Source: UBA6898 sp964463135 (lineage in GTDB: Bacteria > Nitrospirota > Thermodesulfovibrionia > Thermodesulfovibrionales > UBA6898). Taken from it: a stretch of DNA of 64,000 nt. A model generated the notes under the pieces. That model had not been told where the DNA came from. It worked only from the letters and a program-made list of their open reading frames with translations, and ran no database searches. The position numbers and the translations under genes are program-made. Every line of letters starts with the position of its first letter. Position 1 is the first letter of the stretch. The stretch is taken from the NCBI GenBank assembly GCA_964463135.1, contig CAYXBA010000012.1, forward strand, positions 1 through 64,000, read 5' to 3'. This document shows positions 9,352-15,430 of the stretch, one piece after another.

Positions 9352-9393
9352 TATCTTTAGCTTATCAGGGAAGAGGCGCTTGCGCAATATGAT

Positions 9394-9810
9394 CTATCCC
9401 TGACTGTCCTTCTCTTTTATAAAAGCGCCGAACAGCTTGTCTTCCTGCATGATATGGGTTCTGATCCAGTCGACCACGATCTGATTCGCGGTCACGGACA
9501 GTTCATAGGACATGCCGCCTTCACGGGGAAGTTCAGCCTGCCGCTTCAGTTCGAGGATGTTCTTCAGGTACACCGCATGCAGGAGTTTATGTGCGTCAAG
9601 GCCTGCGTACCCCGCATCCTCCATCCGCGTCTCCTCTTCGCTGAAATGGAACTTTGCATAGTCGTCAAGGAACCTGAGCGTGCCGTCGATCTCGTTCCTG
9701 CAGCGGTGCTCCCTGATGGCAAGGAGGAGGTCGCTGATCCGCCTGAACAGCTCCTGATGCTGCTCGTCGATCTTTGCTATGCCGACTGCCAGGTCTTCAG
9801 TCCATTCCAT
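9394..9810 (-). CDS. Bacteriohemerythrin
   Basis: A 138-residue single-domain hemerythrin, which binds O2 (or NO) at a non-haem di-iron centre. The ligand residues are visible in order: WTEDLAVGIAKIDEQHQELF (first His), KFHFSEEETRM (His and Glu), DAHKLLHAVY (two His) and WIRTHIMQED (His and Asp). Length and motifs match the family and nothing is missing. An AGGAG lies ahead of the ATG at 9810. It is 42 nt upstream of the exporter operon in the same direction, so they may be co-transcribed. Roles of family members include O2 storage and sensing or protection of oxygen-sensitive enzymes. Confidence 0.92.
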   Translation of the reverse strand: MEWTEDLAVGIAKIDEQHQELFRRISDLLLAIREHRCRNEIDGTLRFLDDYAKFHFSEEETRMEDAGYAGLDAHKLLHAVYLKNILELKRQAELPREGGMSYELSVTANQIVVDWIRTHIMQEDKLFGAFIKEKDSQG

Positions 9811-9876
9811 GGATCGTTCTCTCCTTTCCGTTCAGGCGTCTTCTGCTCATAGCGCCTCCTGTCTGCGTTGATCCTG

Positions 9877-10263
9877 CTAGAGAGCAAGGGTGCGTAAAAC
9901 TCCCGCAAATTCTTCCTTTGACTTTTTCCCTGAAGCGATCTGCATCATGGAATCGTACAGCTTTCCATCGGGGTCTGAGATGCTGACCCCATTGATCTCC
10001 AAGAAAACAAGCGCTGAAGCAAGTGCTGTCCTTTTATTTCCGTCCACGAAAGGGTGATTCTGTGAAATATGGAAGGCATACGCTGCTGACATTGCATGGA
10101 TATCGGGGTGAAGAAAATCGCCGCCAAATGCTGCAGACGGCATTGCAGCAGCTGAAGTCAAAAGATTTATATCCCTGATTCCATTGCTGCCGCCGTATTG
10201 CTCTATCTGGTCGGCATGGATCTCAATGACCTCAGCAAGGGTCAGAAAAATTATCTGCTTCAT
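9877..10263 (-). CDS. doc: Doc-type toxin (Fic fold)
   Basis: A 128-residue death-on-curing toxin. Doc enzymes phosphorylate elongation factor Tu and stop translation. The Fic core HPFVDGNKRTA is seen around residue 70, with the Doc-type motif rather than the AMPylating FPFxxGNGR form. The N-terminus contains EVIEIHADQIEQYGG, shared with Doc and its relatives. The ATG overlaps the antitoxin stop by 1 nt (TGATG), the usual coupling. Codon use resembles the neighbours. Confidence 0.92.
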   Translation of the reverse strand: MKQIIFLTLAEVIEIHADQIEQYGGSNGIRDINLLTSAAAMPSAAFGGDFLHPDIHAMSAAYAFHISQNHPFVDGNKRTALASALVFLEINGVSISDPDGKLYDSMMQIASGKKSKEEFAGVLRTLAL

Positions 10264-10490
10264 CAGCCGGCCAGTTTCTGGAGAGTCTTGCCGTGTTTCT
10301 TATTTACCTTTTGGAGGGCAGCGCGGAATTTTGTTTCGCGTTTTGCGTCATGGACCGGAGAAATGATCAGGTTTTTGCCGTCCGTGGCAACTTCAAGCGG
10401 GGTGTCCATATCAATCTTCAGGATGTCGAGGATAGGCTTGTCTATGATCAGGGCTGCGCTGTTCCCGTGAGAAACCATCTTCTTGATCAT
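10263..10490 (-). CDS. AbrB/MazE-type antitoxin of the Doc toxin
   Basis: A 75-residue protein starting MIKKMVSHGNSAALIIDKPI. This is the swapped-hairpin AbrB/SpoVT fold seen in MazE-like antitoxins, with the LDILKIDMDTPLEVATDGKNLIISP second half. The ATG at 10490 is chosen because TAAGGAGG stands just upstream; the longer frame to 10517 would start inside the promoter. It should bind DNA with its N-terminal half and neutralise the Doc toxin with its C-terminal half. The classical partner of Doc is Phd, so this is a non-canonical though known type of pairing. Confidence 0.88.
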   Translation of the reverse strand: MIKKMVSHGNSAALIIDKPILDILKIDMDTPLEVATDGKNLIISPVHDAKRETKFRAALQKVNKKHGKTLQKLAG

Positions 10491-10517
10491 TGGTAATTCC
10501 TCCTTATGTATACACAT

Positions 10518-10545
10518 TGTATAACCACAATTGACGGCCTGTCAA
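10518..10545 (-). promoter_or_regulatory. Sigma-70-type promoter of the Doc module
   Basis: On the minus strand TTGACA (10545-10540) and TATACA (10523-10518) are 16 bp apart, and the ribosome-binding site starts about 12 nt further on. A TGTATACA palindrome lies just downstream (10508-10515) and could be the antitoxin operator. Confidence 0.65.
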
Positions 10546-10669
10546 CAGAGTGCTTGATGCTTCCGGCAATGAGATCTTCAGGAAGATCGGTTATTTTGAG
10601 CCTGGGGTATTTATCGAAAAGCTCGAAAAGGCCAGGAAAAAGGCGCTCCATATGGCGGCAGCACACTAG
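10535..10669 (+). pseudogene. 3' remnant of a thioredoxin-like gene
   Basis: The plus strand is open from 10535 to a TAG at 10667. Residues from 10550 onward read VLDASGNEIFRKIGYFEPGV and continue through an EKLEKARKK helix. This is the C-terminal strand-turn-helix of thioredoxin-family proteins (family pattern FLDxxGxEVxRxxGY). There is no start codon or N-terminal domain with the CxxC site. The frame breaks exactly where the promoter of the Doc module begins, which suggests that the toxin-antitoxin module inserted here and removed the front of the gene. The remnant is too short for certainty. Confidence 0.6.
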
Positions 10670-10689
10670 AGCAGCTCTTTGCCCCGTTC

Positions 10690-10911
10690 TTACTGCTTCG
10701 TGATCTTCACCTTCCAGAGCTCAGGCCCCTGTCCGATATATTCCCAGGCGAAAAGGCCTTCCCGCTCGTGCAGGAACTGGTAATAGAGCGGCTTCGGGTC
10801 ATGGTCATTGACCAGCAGAAAAGACTCGCCTGCAGGCAATCCATCAAAGGTGCTGAAGATAAGCGGGTGCCGCTCTTTTGGTATGATCTCGATAACATTC
10901 AGTTCTTTCAT
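10690..10911 (-). CDS. DUF2249 domain protein
   Basis: A 73-residue protein, MKELNVIEIIPKERHPLIFS, with DGLPAGESFLLVNDHDPKPL, the core signature of DUF2249. Such proteins are frequent beside hemerythrins and nitric oxide metabolism genes, but their biochemical role is unknown. The ATG at 10911 has AAGGAGG 6 nt upstream; a GTG one codon earlier is less likely. It lies 37 nt after the CopD-like gene, in the same direction, and is probably in one transcript with it. Confidence 0.85.
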   Translation of the reverse strand: MKELNVIEIIPKERHPLIFSTFDGLPAGESFLLVNDHDPKPLYYQFLHEREGLFAWEYIGQGPELWKVKITKQ

Positions 10912-10948
10912 CACATCCTCCTTTGCAGCTTATTGATCGTTGCATTGC

Positions 10949-11419
10949 TCATTTCAGCGCTCCGCCGTGGCCTGCCCATACGCCCACGCCGATCGCCAGG
11001 AGGCTCAGGCTGAGAACGACCCAGTGAAAACCGGACAGGAGTCCAAAGACCTTGTCCGCATCCTGCCCTGTCTTTCCCTTGAAGAGCATGCTGAAGATCT
11101 TCCCTTCGAACAGGAGCACCAGGAGATAGCAGGTCCAGACAATAAGCATCAGCGTCGGGCCTATGCCTGCCATGCTGAAGAGTATGCGCCACTCCCCGGT
11201 CTCATACAGAAGCCATGCGCCGGTCAGGCCGACGACCGCAACAGAGATCTTTGCGATCTTTGCGAAACGGTGCTCTATGCCCTGGAAGAAGAGGACCTTT
11301 TCGATCGAGTTCTCCATCTTTGTGAGCATCGGGAAGACGATCATGGTGACGAACGCCACGCCGCCGATCCAGATCACCACGCCGAGGACATGTATTGCGG
11401 TAAGAATAGAAACAGGCAT
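10949..11419 (-). CDS. CopD-like integral membrane protein
   Basis: A 156-residue protein with four predicted membrane helices (HVLGVVIWIGGVAFVTMIVF, KISVAVVGLTGAWLL, ILFSMAGIGPTLMLIVWTCYL, WVVLSLSLLAIGVGVW). A histidine in helix 1 (AIHVLG) and HGG near the end could bind haem or metal, as in the CopD/DUF2269-like superfamily. The ATG at 11419 follows GGGAGG. Upstream lies an FNR/CRP-like palindrome. The assignment is to a broad superfamily only; the substrate is unknown. Confidence 0.6.
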   Translation of the reverse strand: MPVSILTAIHVLGVVIWIGGVAFVTMIVFPMLTKMENSIEKVLFFQGIEHRFAKIAKISVAVVGLTGAWLLYETGEWRILFSMAGIGPTLMLIVWTCYLLVLLFEGKIFSMLFKGKTGQDADKVFGLLSGFHWVVLSLSLLAIGVGVWAGHGGALK

Positions 11420-11485
11420 AAGGACCTCCCTTTGCTGCTGCATCTCTTGCCTGTCTCTAGTCTATGACGTCGGGGCCAGCCCCGC

Positions 11486-11501
11486 CATGATGTATATCAT
11501 G
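11486..11501. promoter_or_regulatory. FNR/CRP-family-like operator palindrome
   Basis: CATGAT-GTAT-ATCATG is a perfect 6+6 bp palindrome resembling TTGAT-N4-ATCAA. Its centre is about 74 nt upstream of the CopD-like start codon, so it could sit near -41 of a start site with a short leader. Which regulator binds is inference. Confidence 0.45.
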
Positions 11502-11563
11502 CCCGGCTGGGAAGTTTTGAGACGGGGAGGGGTTGATTCAGGCTCTGGAAAGATGATGTGATT

Positions 11564-11619
11564 CCCGGCGAAACTCGCCAAATATCAATAGGCAAGTCTG
11601 ACCCTGTTCAGTGTTTCCT
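11564..11619 (+). repeat. Accessory-array repeat, copy A (3' part only)
   Basis: Matches the last 55 bp of the 138-bp repeat seen at 12878 and 14517 and ends with the shared core AAGTCTGACCCTGTTCAGTG. It carries the AAATATCAATAGGC variant also found in copy D. It lies about 70 nt upstream of the AAA/DUF4143 gene. Confidence 0.85.
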
Positions 11620-11653
11620 CTGTGCATAAAGGTGAAATTTAAAGCTTATTTAT

Positions 11654-11681
11654 TTGCTTTCAGGCAAAACAATTGTATAAT
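11654..11681 (+). promoter_or_regulatory. Promoter of the AAA/DUF4143 gene, possibly leaderless
   Basis: TTGCTT (11654-11659) and a perfect TATAAT (11676-11681) are 16 bp apart. The expected start site is 6-8 nt downstream, at the ATG (11688) itself, and no ribosome-binding site is visible, so a leaderless mRNA is possible. Confidence 0.55.
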
Positions 11682-11687
11682 AGCTGC

Positions 11688-12860
11688 ATGCTGAAAAAGC
11701 GATATTTAACAACATATATCGTTGATGATCTTAAGGATAAGATGGTTTTCGTGGGCGGTCCGCGACAGGTTGGAAAGACGACCCTCTGTCAAAACTTCGT
11801 TGGAGCCTCATTCAATAACCCCGCATATTTTAATTGGGATAACAGAGCCGACAGAAGGACTATCATGGCAGCCTCGTGGCCGGGTGATGCTGAACTCCTT
11901 ATTTTCGATGAGATCCACAAATACCGGAACTGGAAGGGGCTCATCAAGGGTGAATACGACAAACTTAAGGACAGGTTCAGATTCCTTGTTACCGGCAGTG
12001 CGCGGCTCGACCTCTACAGAAAGGGCGGAGATTCTCTGCAGGGGAGGTATCATTACTACAGGTTTCATCCCTTTAGCCTGGCTGAGATGGAAGGCATTCC
12101 TTACCGGTCCTCTGTGGCTGGCGAATTGCCGATGGGAAAGGATTTTTATCAGGATGCCCTCAATACGCTGGACAGCTTTGGAGGGTTTCCCGAGCCTGTC
12201 ACGAAGCAGAGTAAACGGCAGCTCAGACGCTGGCACAATGAAAAGATCGAAAGGATGTTCAGAGAAGACATCCTGGATGTCCAGTCAATCAGGGATATAG
12301 GCAACATGAAGCTTCTTAGCGACATCCTGCCGGCAAGGGTCGGAGCCCTCCTGTCGCTCAATACCATACGGGAAGATCTTGAGGTCAGCCACCGTGCGGT
12401 GACGCACTGGATGGATATACTTGAGGCTTTCTACTATCACTTCCGAATCTATCCGTTCTCAGCAAAGAAGATACGGTCACTGAAAAAAGAACCTAAACTC
12501 TACTTATGGGACTGGTCCGAGGTCGAGGATGAGGCTGCCCGTTTCGAGAACCTCATTGCATCCCATCTCCTGAAATTCGTGCATTTCATCACAGATAATG
12601 AGGGCCACAAGGCAGAGCTTTACTATCTGCGGGATGTTGACAAGCGGGAGGTAGACTTTCTCGTGACCATAAAAAACAAGCCCTGGTTTGCTGTTGAGGT
12701 GAAGCTCAATGAGACTGCCCTCTCCCCAAGCCTGCTCTATTTCAGGGACAGGCTGGCGATCCCGCATCTGTTCCAGGTGGTGAAGAAGGAGAAGACAGAC
12801 AGGCTTGAGAAAGGTGTAAGGATAATTTCAGCCGGAAAATTCCTTGCCGGGCTCATCTAA
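11688..12860 (+). CDS. AAA-type ATPase with DUF4143 domain
   Basis: A 390-residue ATPase. Walker A is GGPRQVGKTT near residue 25, Walker B is LLIFDEIHKYRNW near 70, and sensor 1 is FLVTGSARLD near 105. The C-terminal half (about 200-380) is DUF4143, with EVDFLVTIKNKPWFAVEVKL near 320-345, a PD-(D/E)xK-like nuclease pattern. Such proteins are common in accessory regions; proposed roles include defence or addiction, but none is firmly shown. The ATG at 11688 is directly downstream of a TATAAT box; a longer frame starts at 11673 within the promoter. It is bounded by repeat copies A and B. Confidence 0.88.
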   Translation: MLKKRYLTTYIVDDLKDKMVFVGGPRQVGKTTLCQNFVGASFNNPAYFNWDNRADRRTIMAASWPGDAELLIFDEIHKYRNWKGLIKGEYDKLKDRFRFLVTGSARLDLYRKGGDSLQGRYHYYRFHPFSLAEMEGIPYRSSVAGELPMGKDFYQDALNTLDSFGGFPEPVTKQSKRQLRRWHNEKIERMFREDILDVQSIRDIGNMKLLSDILPARVGALLSLNTIREDLEVSHRAVTHWMDILEAFYYHFRIYPFSAKKIRSLKKEPKLYLWDWSEVEDEAARFENLIASHLLKFVHFITDNEGHKAELYYLRDVDKREVDFLVTIKNKPWFAVEVKLNETALSPSLLYFRDRLAIPHLFQVVKKEKTDRLEKGVRIISAGKFLAGLI

Positions 12861-12877
12861 AACAGGCTACGCTTTAA

Positions 12878-13015
12878 TCGATATATTCTCTCGCCAGCTC
12901 AATAACAATTCTCGCATCACGGGCAGCTCTGCTGACGTTCGCCCGCAGCAGCTTCAGCAAACCCGGCGGAACCTGCCAAATAGCAATAGTCAAGTCTGAC
13001 CCTGTTCAGTGTCCT
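12878..13015 (+). repeat. Accessory-array repeat, copy B (full length, 138 bp)
   Basis: Begins TCGATATATTCTCTCGCC and ends with the shared core. Full-length match to copy E (same length, scattered substitutions). It contains CTGCTG...CAGCAG able to form a 6-bp hairpin. It starts 18 nt after the ATPase stop codon. Confidence 0.9.
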
Positions 13016-13077
13016 TTGCGTAGTTTTTCCCGGCAATGCCTGATGGGTCCGCTTGCCGGATTCAAATTTCCCTCTTT

Positions 13078-13377
13078 TTACGGCAGCTTCATGAGGCGCT
13101 CACTTCGCCAGATCCGCACAATAATAATGCTCCCCTTCTGCCGCCGGTACACGATACGGAAAGGCGGCTGAATAACCTCTCTCAGATCTTTTGCAGCGAA
13201 CTCGGGAACAATCCGTCCTGAATCAGGATAGAGCGTCAGACGCTCAGTCTGCACGATCACTTTTTCAGCCAGTTTTCTTCCTGTTTCCGGAATTCCCTGC
13301 TCTGTGAACCATGCAATTACCTCTTCGAGGTCGGCTATGGCGGATTCCGCAAAAGAGAGGGTAGTTCTTTTTGCCAT
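13078..13377 (-). CDS. ParE/RelE superfamily toxin
   Basis: A 99-residue toxin of the ParE/RelE fold. Seen: an N-terminal strand and helix ending ADLEEVIAWFTEQG, the central DSGRIVPEF segment typical of this superfamily, then LREVIQPPFRIVYRRQKGSI and a closing IIVRIWRSERLM. ParE toxins inhibit gyrase and RelE toxins cleave mRNA; the sequence does not decide which. The ATG is 2 nt after the antitoxin stop. It lies between repeat copies B and C. Confidence 0.88.
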   Translation of the reverse strand: MAKRTTLSFAESAIADLEEVIAWFTEQGIPETGRKLAEKVIVQTERLTLYPDSGRIVPEFAAKDLREVIQPPFRIVYRRQKGSIIIVRIWRSERLMKLP

Positions 13378-13379
13378 AT

Positions 13380-13649
13380 CTATTTCAGGCCAAGGCGCTT
13401 CCTGACCTCATCAATGCCGGCGAGCCGGCCCTTTTCGATATCCATCAGCCCTTCAGTAACAGCGCGCATAAAGGAACGCTCCTCTTCAGCCTTTTCATAA
13501 TCGCTGACAGACTGGACTACGGCAACGGCCTGGCCGTGGCTGGTCAGCAGGACCGGCCTGTGTGTCTCGGATGTCTGCCTGACGACCTTGCCGGGATTGA
13601 TCTTGAGGGTGCTCAGGGGGATAATATCTTCGGAAAATTTGGTGCCCAT
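13380..13649 (-). CDS. Phd/YefM-type antitoxin
   Basis: An 89-residue antitoxin. The N-terminal half, IIPLSTLKINPGKVVRQTSE then RPVLLTSHGQAVAVVQSVSDYEK, is the Phd/YefM DNA-binding fold. The C-terminal tail (MDIEKGRLAGIDEVRKRLG) would wrap the toxin. The ribosome-binding site TAGGAGG stands upstream and the start codon itself lies in the left arm of an 11-bp inverted repeat, so autoregulation is likely. Confidence 0.9.
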   Translation of the reverse strand: MGTKFSEDIIPLSTLKINPGKVVRQTSETHRPVLLTSHGQAVAVVQSVSDYEKAEEERSFMRAVTEGLMDIEKGRLAGIDEVRKRLGLK

Positions 13650-13701
13650 ATCAGGTGCCTCCTAAAGACTTGATGTCTGGTCTTATTATAGCACCTGATA
13701 T
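13648..13701. promoter_or_regulatory. Inverted-repeat operator and promoter of the Phd/ParE module
   Basis: ATATCAGGTGC (13648-13658) and GCACCTGATAT (13691-13701) are perfect 11-bp inverted repeats. A minus-strand TATAAT (13690-13685) abuts the right arm. The left arm covers the antitoxin start codon. This is the arrangement expected for an autoregulated toxin-antitoxin operon. Confidence 0.7.
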
Positions 13702-13724
13702 TATATTGCAACAACTGTAAGCGT

Positions 13725-13818
13725 CCCGGGCAGCTCTGCTGACGTTCGCCCGCAGCAGCTTCAGTAAGCCCGGCGGAACCTGCCGAATAGGCCCAAGTCT
13801 GACCCTGTTCAGTGTCCT
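13725..13818 (+). repeat. Accessory-array repeat, copy C (partial, 94 bp)
   Basis: Matches the repeat from the GGGCAGCTCTGCTGACG segment to the end core; the first ~45 bp of the full copy are missing. Identity to copy B is high apart from a small change near CGAATAGGCCC. It lies between the TA promoter and the DUF3024 gene. Confidence 0.88.
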
Positions 13819-13854
13819 CAGACAATGTTAAAATAGTAGAATAGTGAAAAGAAT

Positions 13855-14202
13855 ATGGCACTGAACGACATAGAAAAGAAAAGGATAGAGAAGGCGTTAA
13901 GCGTCTTTATGGAGAAGTTCCGGCCGGCTCCGCATATTCGTCCTAAACTCGATTACGGATATAAGATCTCTGGCCAGAGTATTGAACTCTTCGAGATACG
14001 GCCACAGTGGAATGATCCTGAGATCAGGCATGAGAGCCCATTTGCCAAGGCTGTATTTGTACGGGCCAAGGGTAAGTGGAAGGTGTTCTGGATGCGCGCT
14101 GATCTGAAGTGGCACAGCTACTCACCCCTGCCTGAGGTGAAAGCGATTGAGGATTTTCTGGCTGCAGTAGAAAAAGACGAATATCATTGTTTCTTTGGGT
14201 AA
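13855..14202 (+). CDS. DUF3024 family protein
   Basis: A 115-residue protein with features of DUF3024: an N-terminal helix (ALNDIEKKRIEKALSVFMEK), then IELFEIRPQWNDP, PFAKAVFVRAKGKWKVFWMR and KWHSYSPLPEVKAIEDFL, with the conserved W-H-x-Y pattern. Its function is unknown. DUF3024 genes are typical of mobile and cassette regions. No strong ribosome-binding site precedes the ATG. It is bounded by repeat copies C (37 nt upstream) and D (28 nt downstream). Confidence 0.8.
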   Translation: MALNDIEKKRIEKALSVFMEKFRPAPHIRPKLDYGYKISGQSIELFEIRPQWNDPEIRHESPFAKAVFVRAKGKWKVFWMRADLKWHSYSPLPEVKAIEDFLAAVEKDEYHCFFG

Positions 14203-14230
14203 GTTCGACGCCCAACTCACCTGTAATGCA

Positions 14231-14284
14231 AGCCCGGCGGAACCTGCAAATATCAATAGGCAAGTCTGACCCTGCTCAGTGCTT
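14231..14284 (+). repeat. Accessory-array repeat, copy D (3' part only)
   Basis: AGCCCGGCGGAACCTGC followed by the AAATATCAATAGGC variant and the shared core, with one substitution (CCCTGCTCAGTG). It ends inside the stop codon region of the following minus-strand gene. Confidence 0.85.
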
Positions 14285-14483
14285 ACATCGGCCTTTTCCT
14301 CCACGCGCCAACAAAATCATCTGCATAGAAGATGTTAAATTGAGAAAGAATCTTCTCAATTTCAGAACGCTCTTCCAAGCTTCCTTGCCAGCCGTCTGAT
14401 TTGCCAGACTCGATCACTTCATATCCGATAATCCCCGCAACTTTTTCCGAAGATTCAATATCGCAATATTTCCTATATGCCAT
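14283..14483 (-). CDS. Hypothetical protein, 66 aa
   Basis: I do not recognise the family. The protein reads MAYRKYCDIESSEKVAGIIG, then a segment rich in Glu and Ser and a C-terminal FNIFYADDFVGAWRKRPM. AGGAGGG stands 5 nt before the ATG, which supports expression. It has no membrane helix. Its stop codon overlaps repeat copy D and its start lies about 34 nt from copy E, so it fills one complete module of the array. Confidence 0.55.
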   Translation of the reverse strand: MAYRKYCDIESSEKVAGIIGYEVIESGKSDGWQGSLEERSEIEKILSQFNIFYADDFVGAWRKRPM

Positions 14484-14516
14484 GTCACCCTCCTCTCAGC
14501 TCAGTTTTCCATCTCT

Positions 14517-14654
14517 TCGATATATACTCTCACCCGCTCCATAACAATTCCGGCATCACGAGCAGTTCTGCTGACGTTCGCTCGCAGCAGCTTCAGTGCG
14601 CCTGGCGAAACCTGCCAAATAGCAATAGTCAAGTCCGACCATGTTCAGTGCCCT
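14517..14654 (+). repeat. Accessory-array repeat, copy E (full length, 138 bp)
   Basis: Starts TCGATATATACTCTCACC and ends AAGTCCGACCATGTTCAGTG-CCCT. It has the same length as copy B, with scattered substitutions, and is the last copy of the array. Confidence 0.9.
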
Positions 14655-14739
14655 GAAAAATATCCTGACCCCGGACACGGCATGGGGGAGGTCGTGATTT
14701 AAAATGACATTATTCTACAATGAAGGAGGCTATTGTGAT

Positions 14740-14964
14740 ATGGCAACTATTTATAATTTAAAGCTTTCCGCTGTAGATGTTTTTCAGATTCTTGATGCGT
14801 TAAATTCACGAGCCGAGTCATATCAACAAACTGCTAATTTTATGGCGGGGCAATGTGGAACGAATGCGTCACTGTCCATAGAAGAATGCCGAGATGCCAC
14901 AGAGGCTATAGAAATAGCGCAGCACTATCGTGATATTATCAAGTCGATTGAAGGCCAGATGTAA
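14740..14964 (+). CDS. Hypothetical protein, 74 aa
   Basis: I do not recognise the family. The protein starts MATIYNLKLSAVDVFQILDA and is mostly helical, with polar residues (NSRAESYQQTANFM, then ATEAIEIAQHYRDIIKSIEG). The ATG at 14740 has GAAGGAGG 10 nt upstream; an earlier in-frame ATG at 14704 lacks one. The A+T content is higher than in the housekeeping genes, which fits acquired DNA. It converges on the frameshifted gene at 14980. Confidence 0.6.
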   Translation: MATIYNLKLSAVDVFQILDALNSRAESYQQTANFMAGQCGTNASLSIEECRDATEAIEIAQHYRDIIKSIEGQM

Positions 14965-14979
14965 AAAAACTGCCTCTGG

Positions 14980-15281
14980 TTATTTCGTAAAATCTGATGC
15001 GCTAAAAATGTTGCCTGCCGCATCAGTTATTGATCCATCGGGGAATACGTTGACATCGACTATGTACTCTTCAACTGTCATGGCATCTTCGAAGTCTCGC
15101 TCGCCTTCGAGGAATTGCCTTAATCGCTCCATAGTGTCTTCGGCTATGACACGTTGCGCTTCAGTCGCGGTGGAAAAACAATGGCATTCCCTTTATCGTC
15201 GCGTTCTGCTGGAAGTGCACCATGGCAAACCGTGTCAATGTAAATAGAGAAGCCAGCCTTGCCTATAATCGTTGAATTCAT
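14980..15281 (-). pseudogene. Hypothetical protein, about 100 aa, with one frameshift
   Basis: On the minus strand an ATG at 15281, preceded by GGGAGA, opens MNSTIIGKAGFSIYIDTVCH and stays in frame to a run of five T. In the next frame the reading continues EAQRVIAEDTMERLRQFLEG to a TAA at 14980, and it includes EEYIVDVNVFPDGSITDAAG. One extra T in the homopolymer would join the two parts into about 100 residues. So the gene is either recently broken or carries a sequencing or assembly error. No family is recognised. The opposite-strand frame at 14930-15247 is an antisense shadow. Confidence 0.6.
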
Positions 15282-15430
15282 AAGTATTGTTCTCCCTTGC
15301 TATCTAAAAAGTTTACCCAATTTCTAAAAGAAATATTGCCCGCTGTCTATGTCGAAAGTGGGGAAAATGGAGACAATCCCTCTTGCTTGTCCAACTTATT
15401 GCCGCTTTAACCTTATAACAATGAATCGTT

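Noticed and set aside
13613..13861. 82-residue minus-strand frame overlapping repeat copy C
   Set aside because: It runs through the repeat and the TA promoter region and has no ribosome-binding site; similar frames recur wherever the repeat occurs.
11564..14654. Integron attC sites
   Set aside because: The repeats have neither the GTTRRRY core nor the inverse RYYYAAC at their ends, they are conserved throughout rather than only at the ends, and no integrase is present. The likeness is only in arrangement.
14930..15247. 105-residue plus-strand frame
   Set aside because: It lies antisense to a better gene (14980-15281, frameshifted), with low-complexity Ser-rich sequence.
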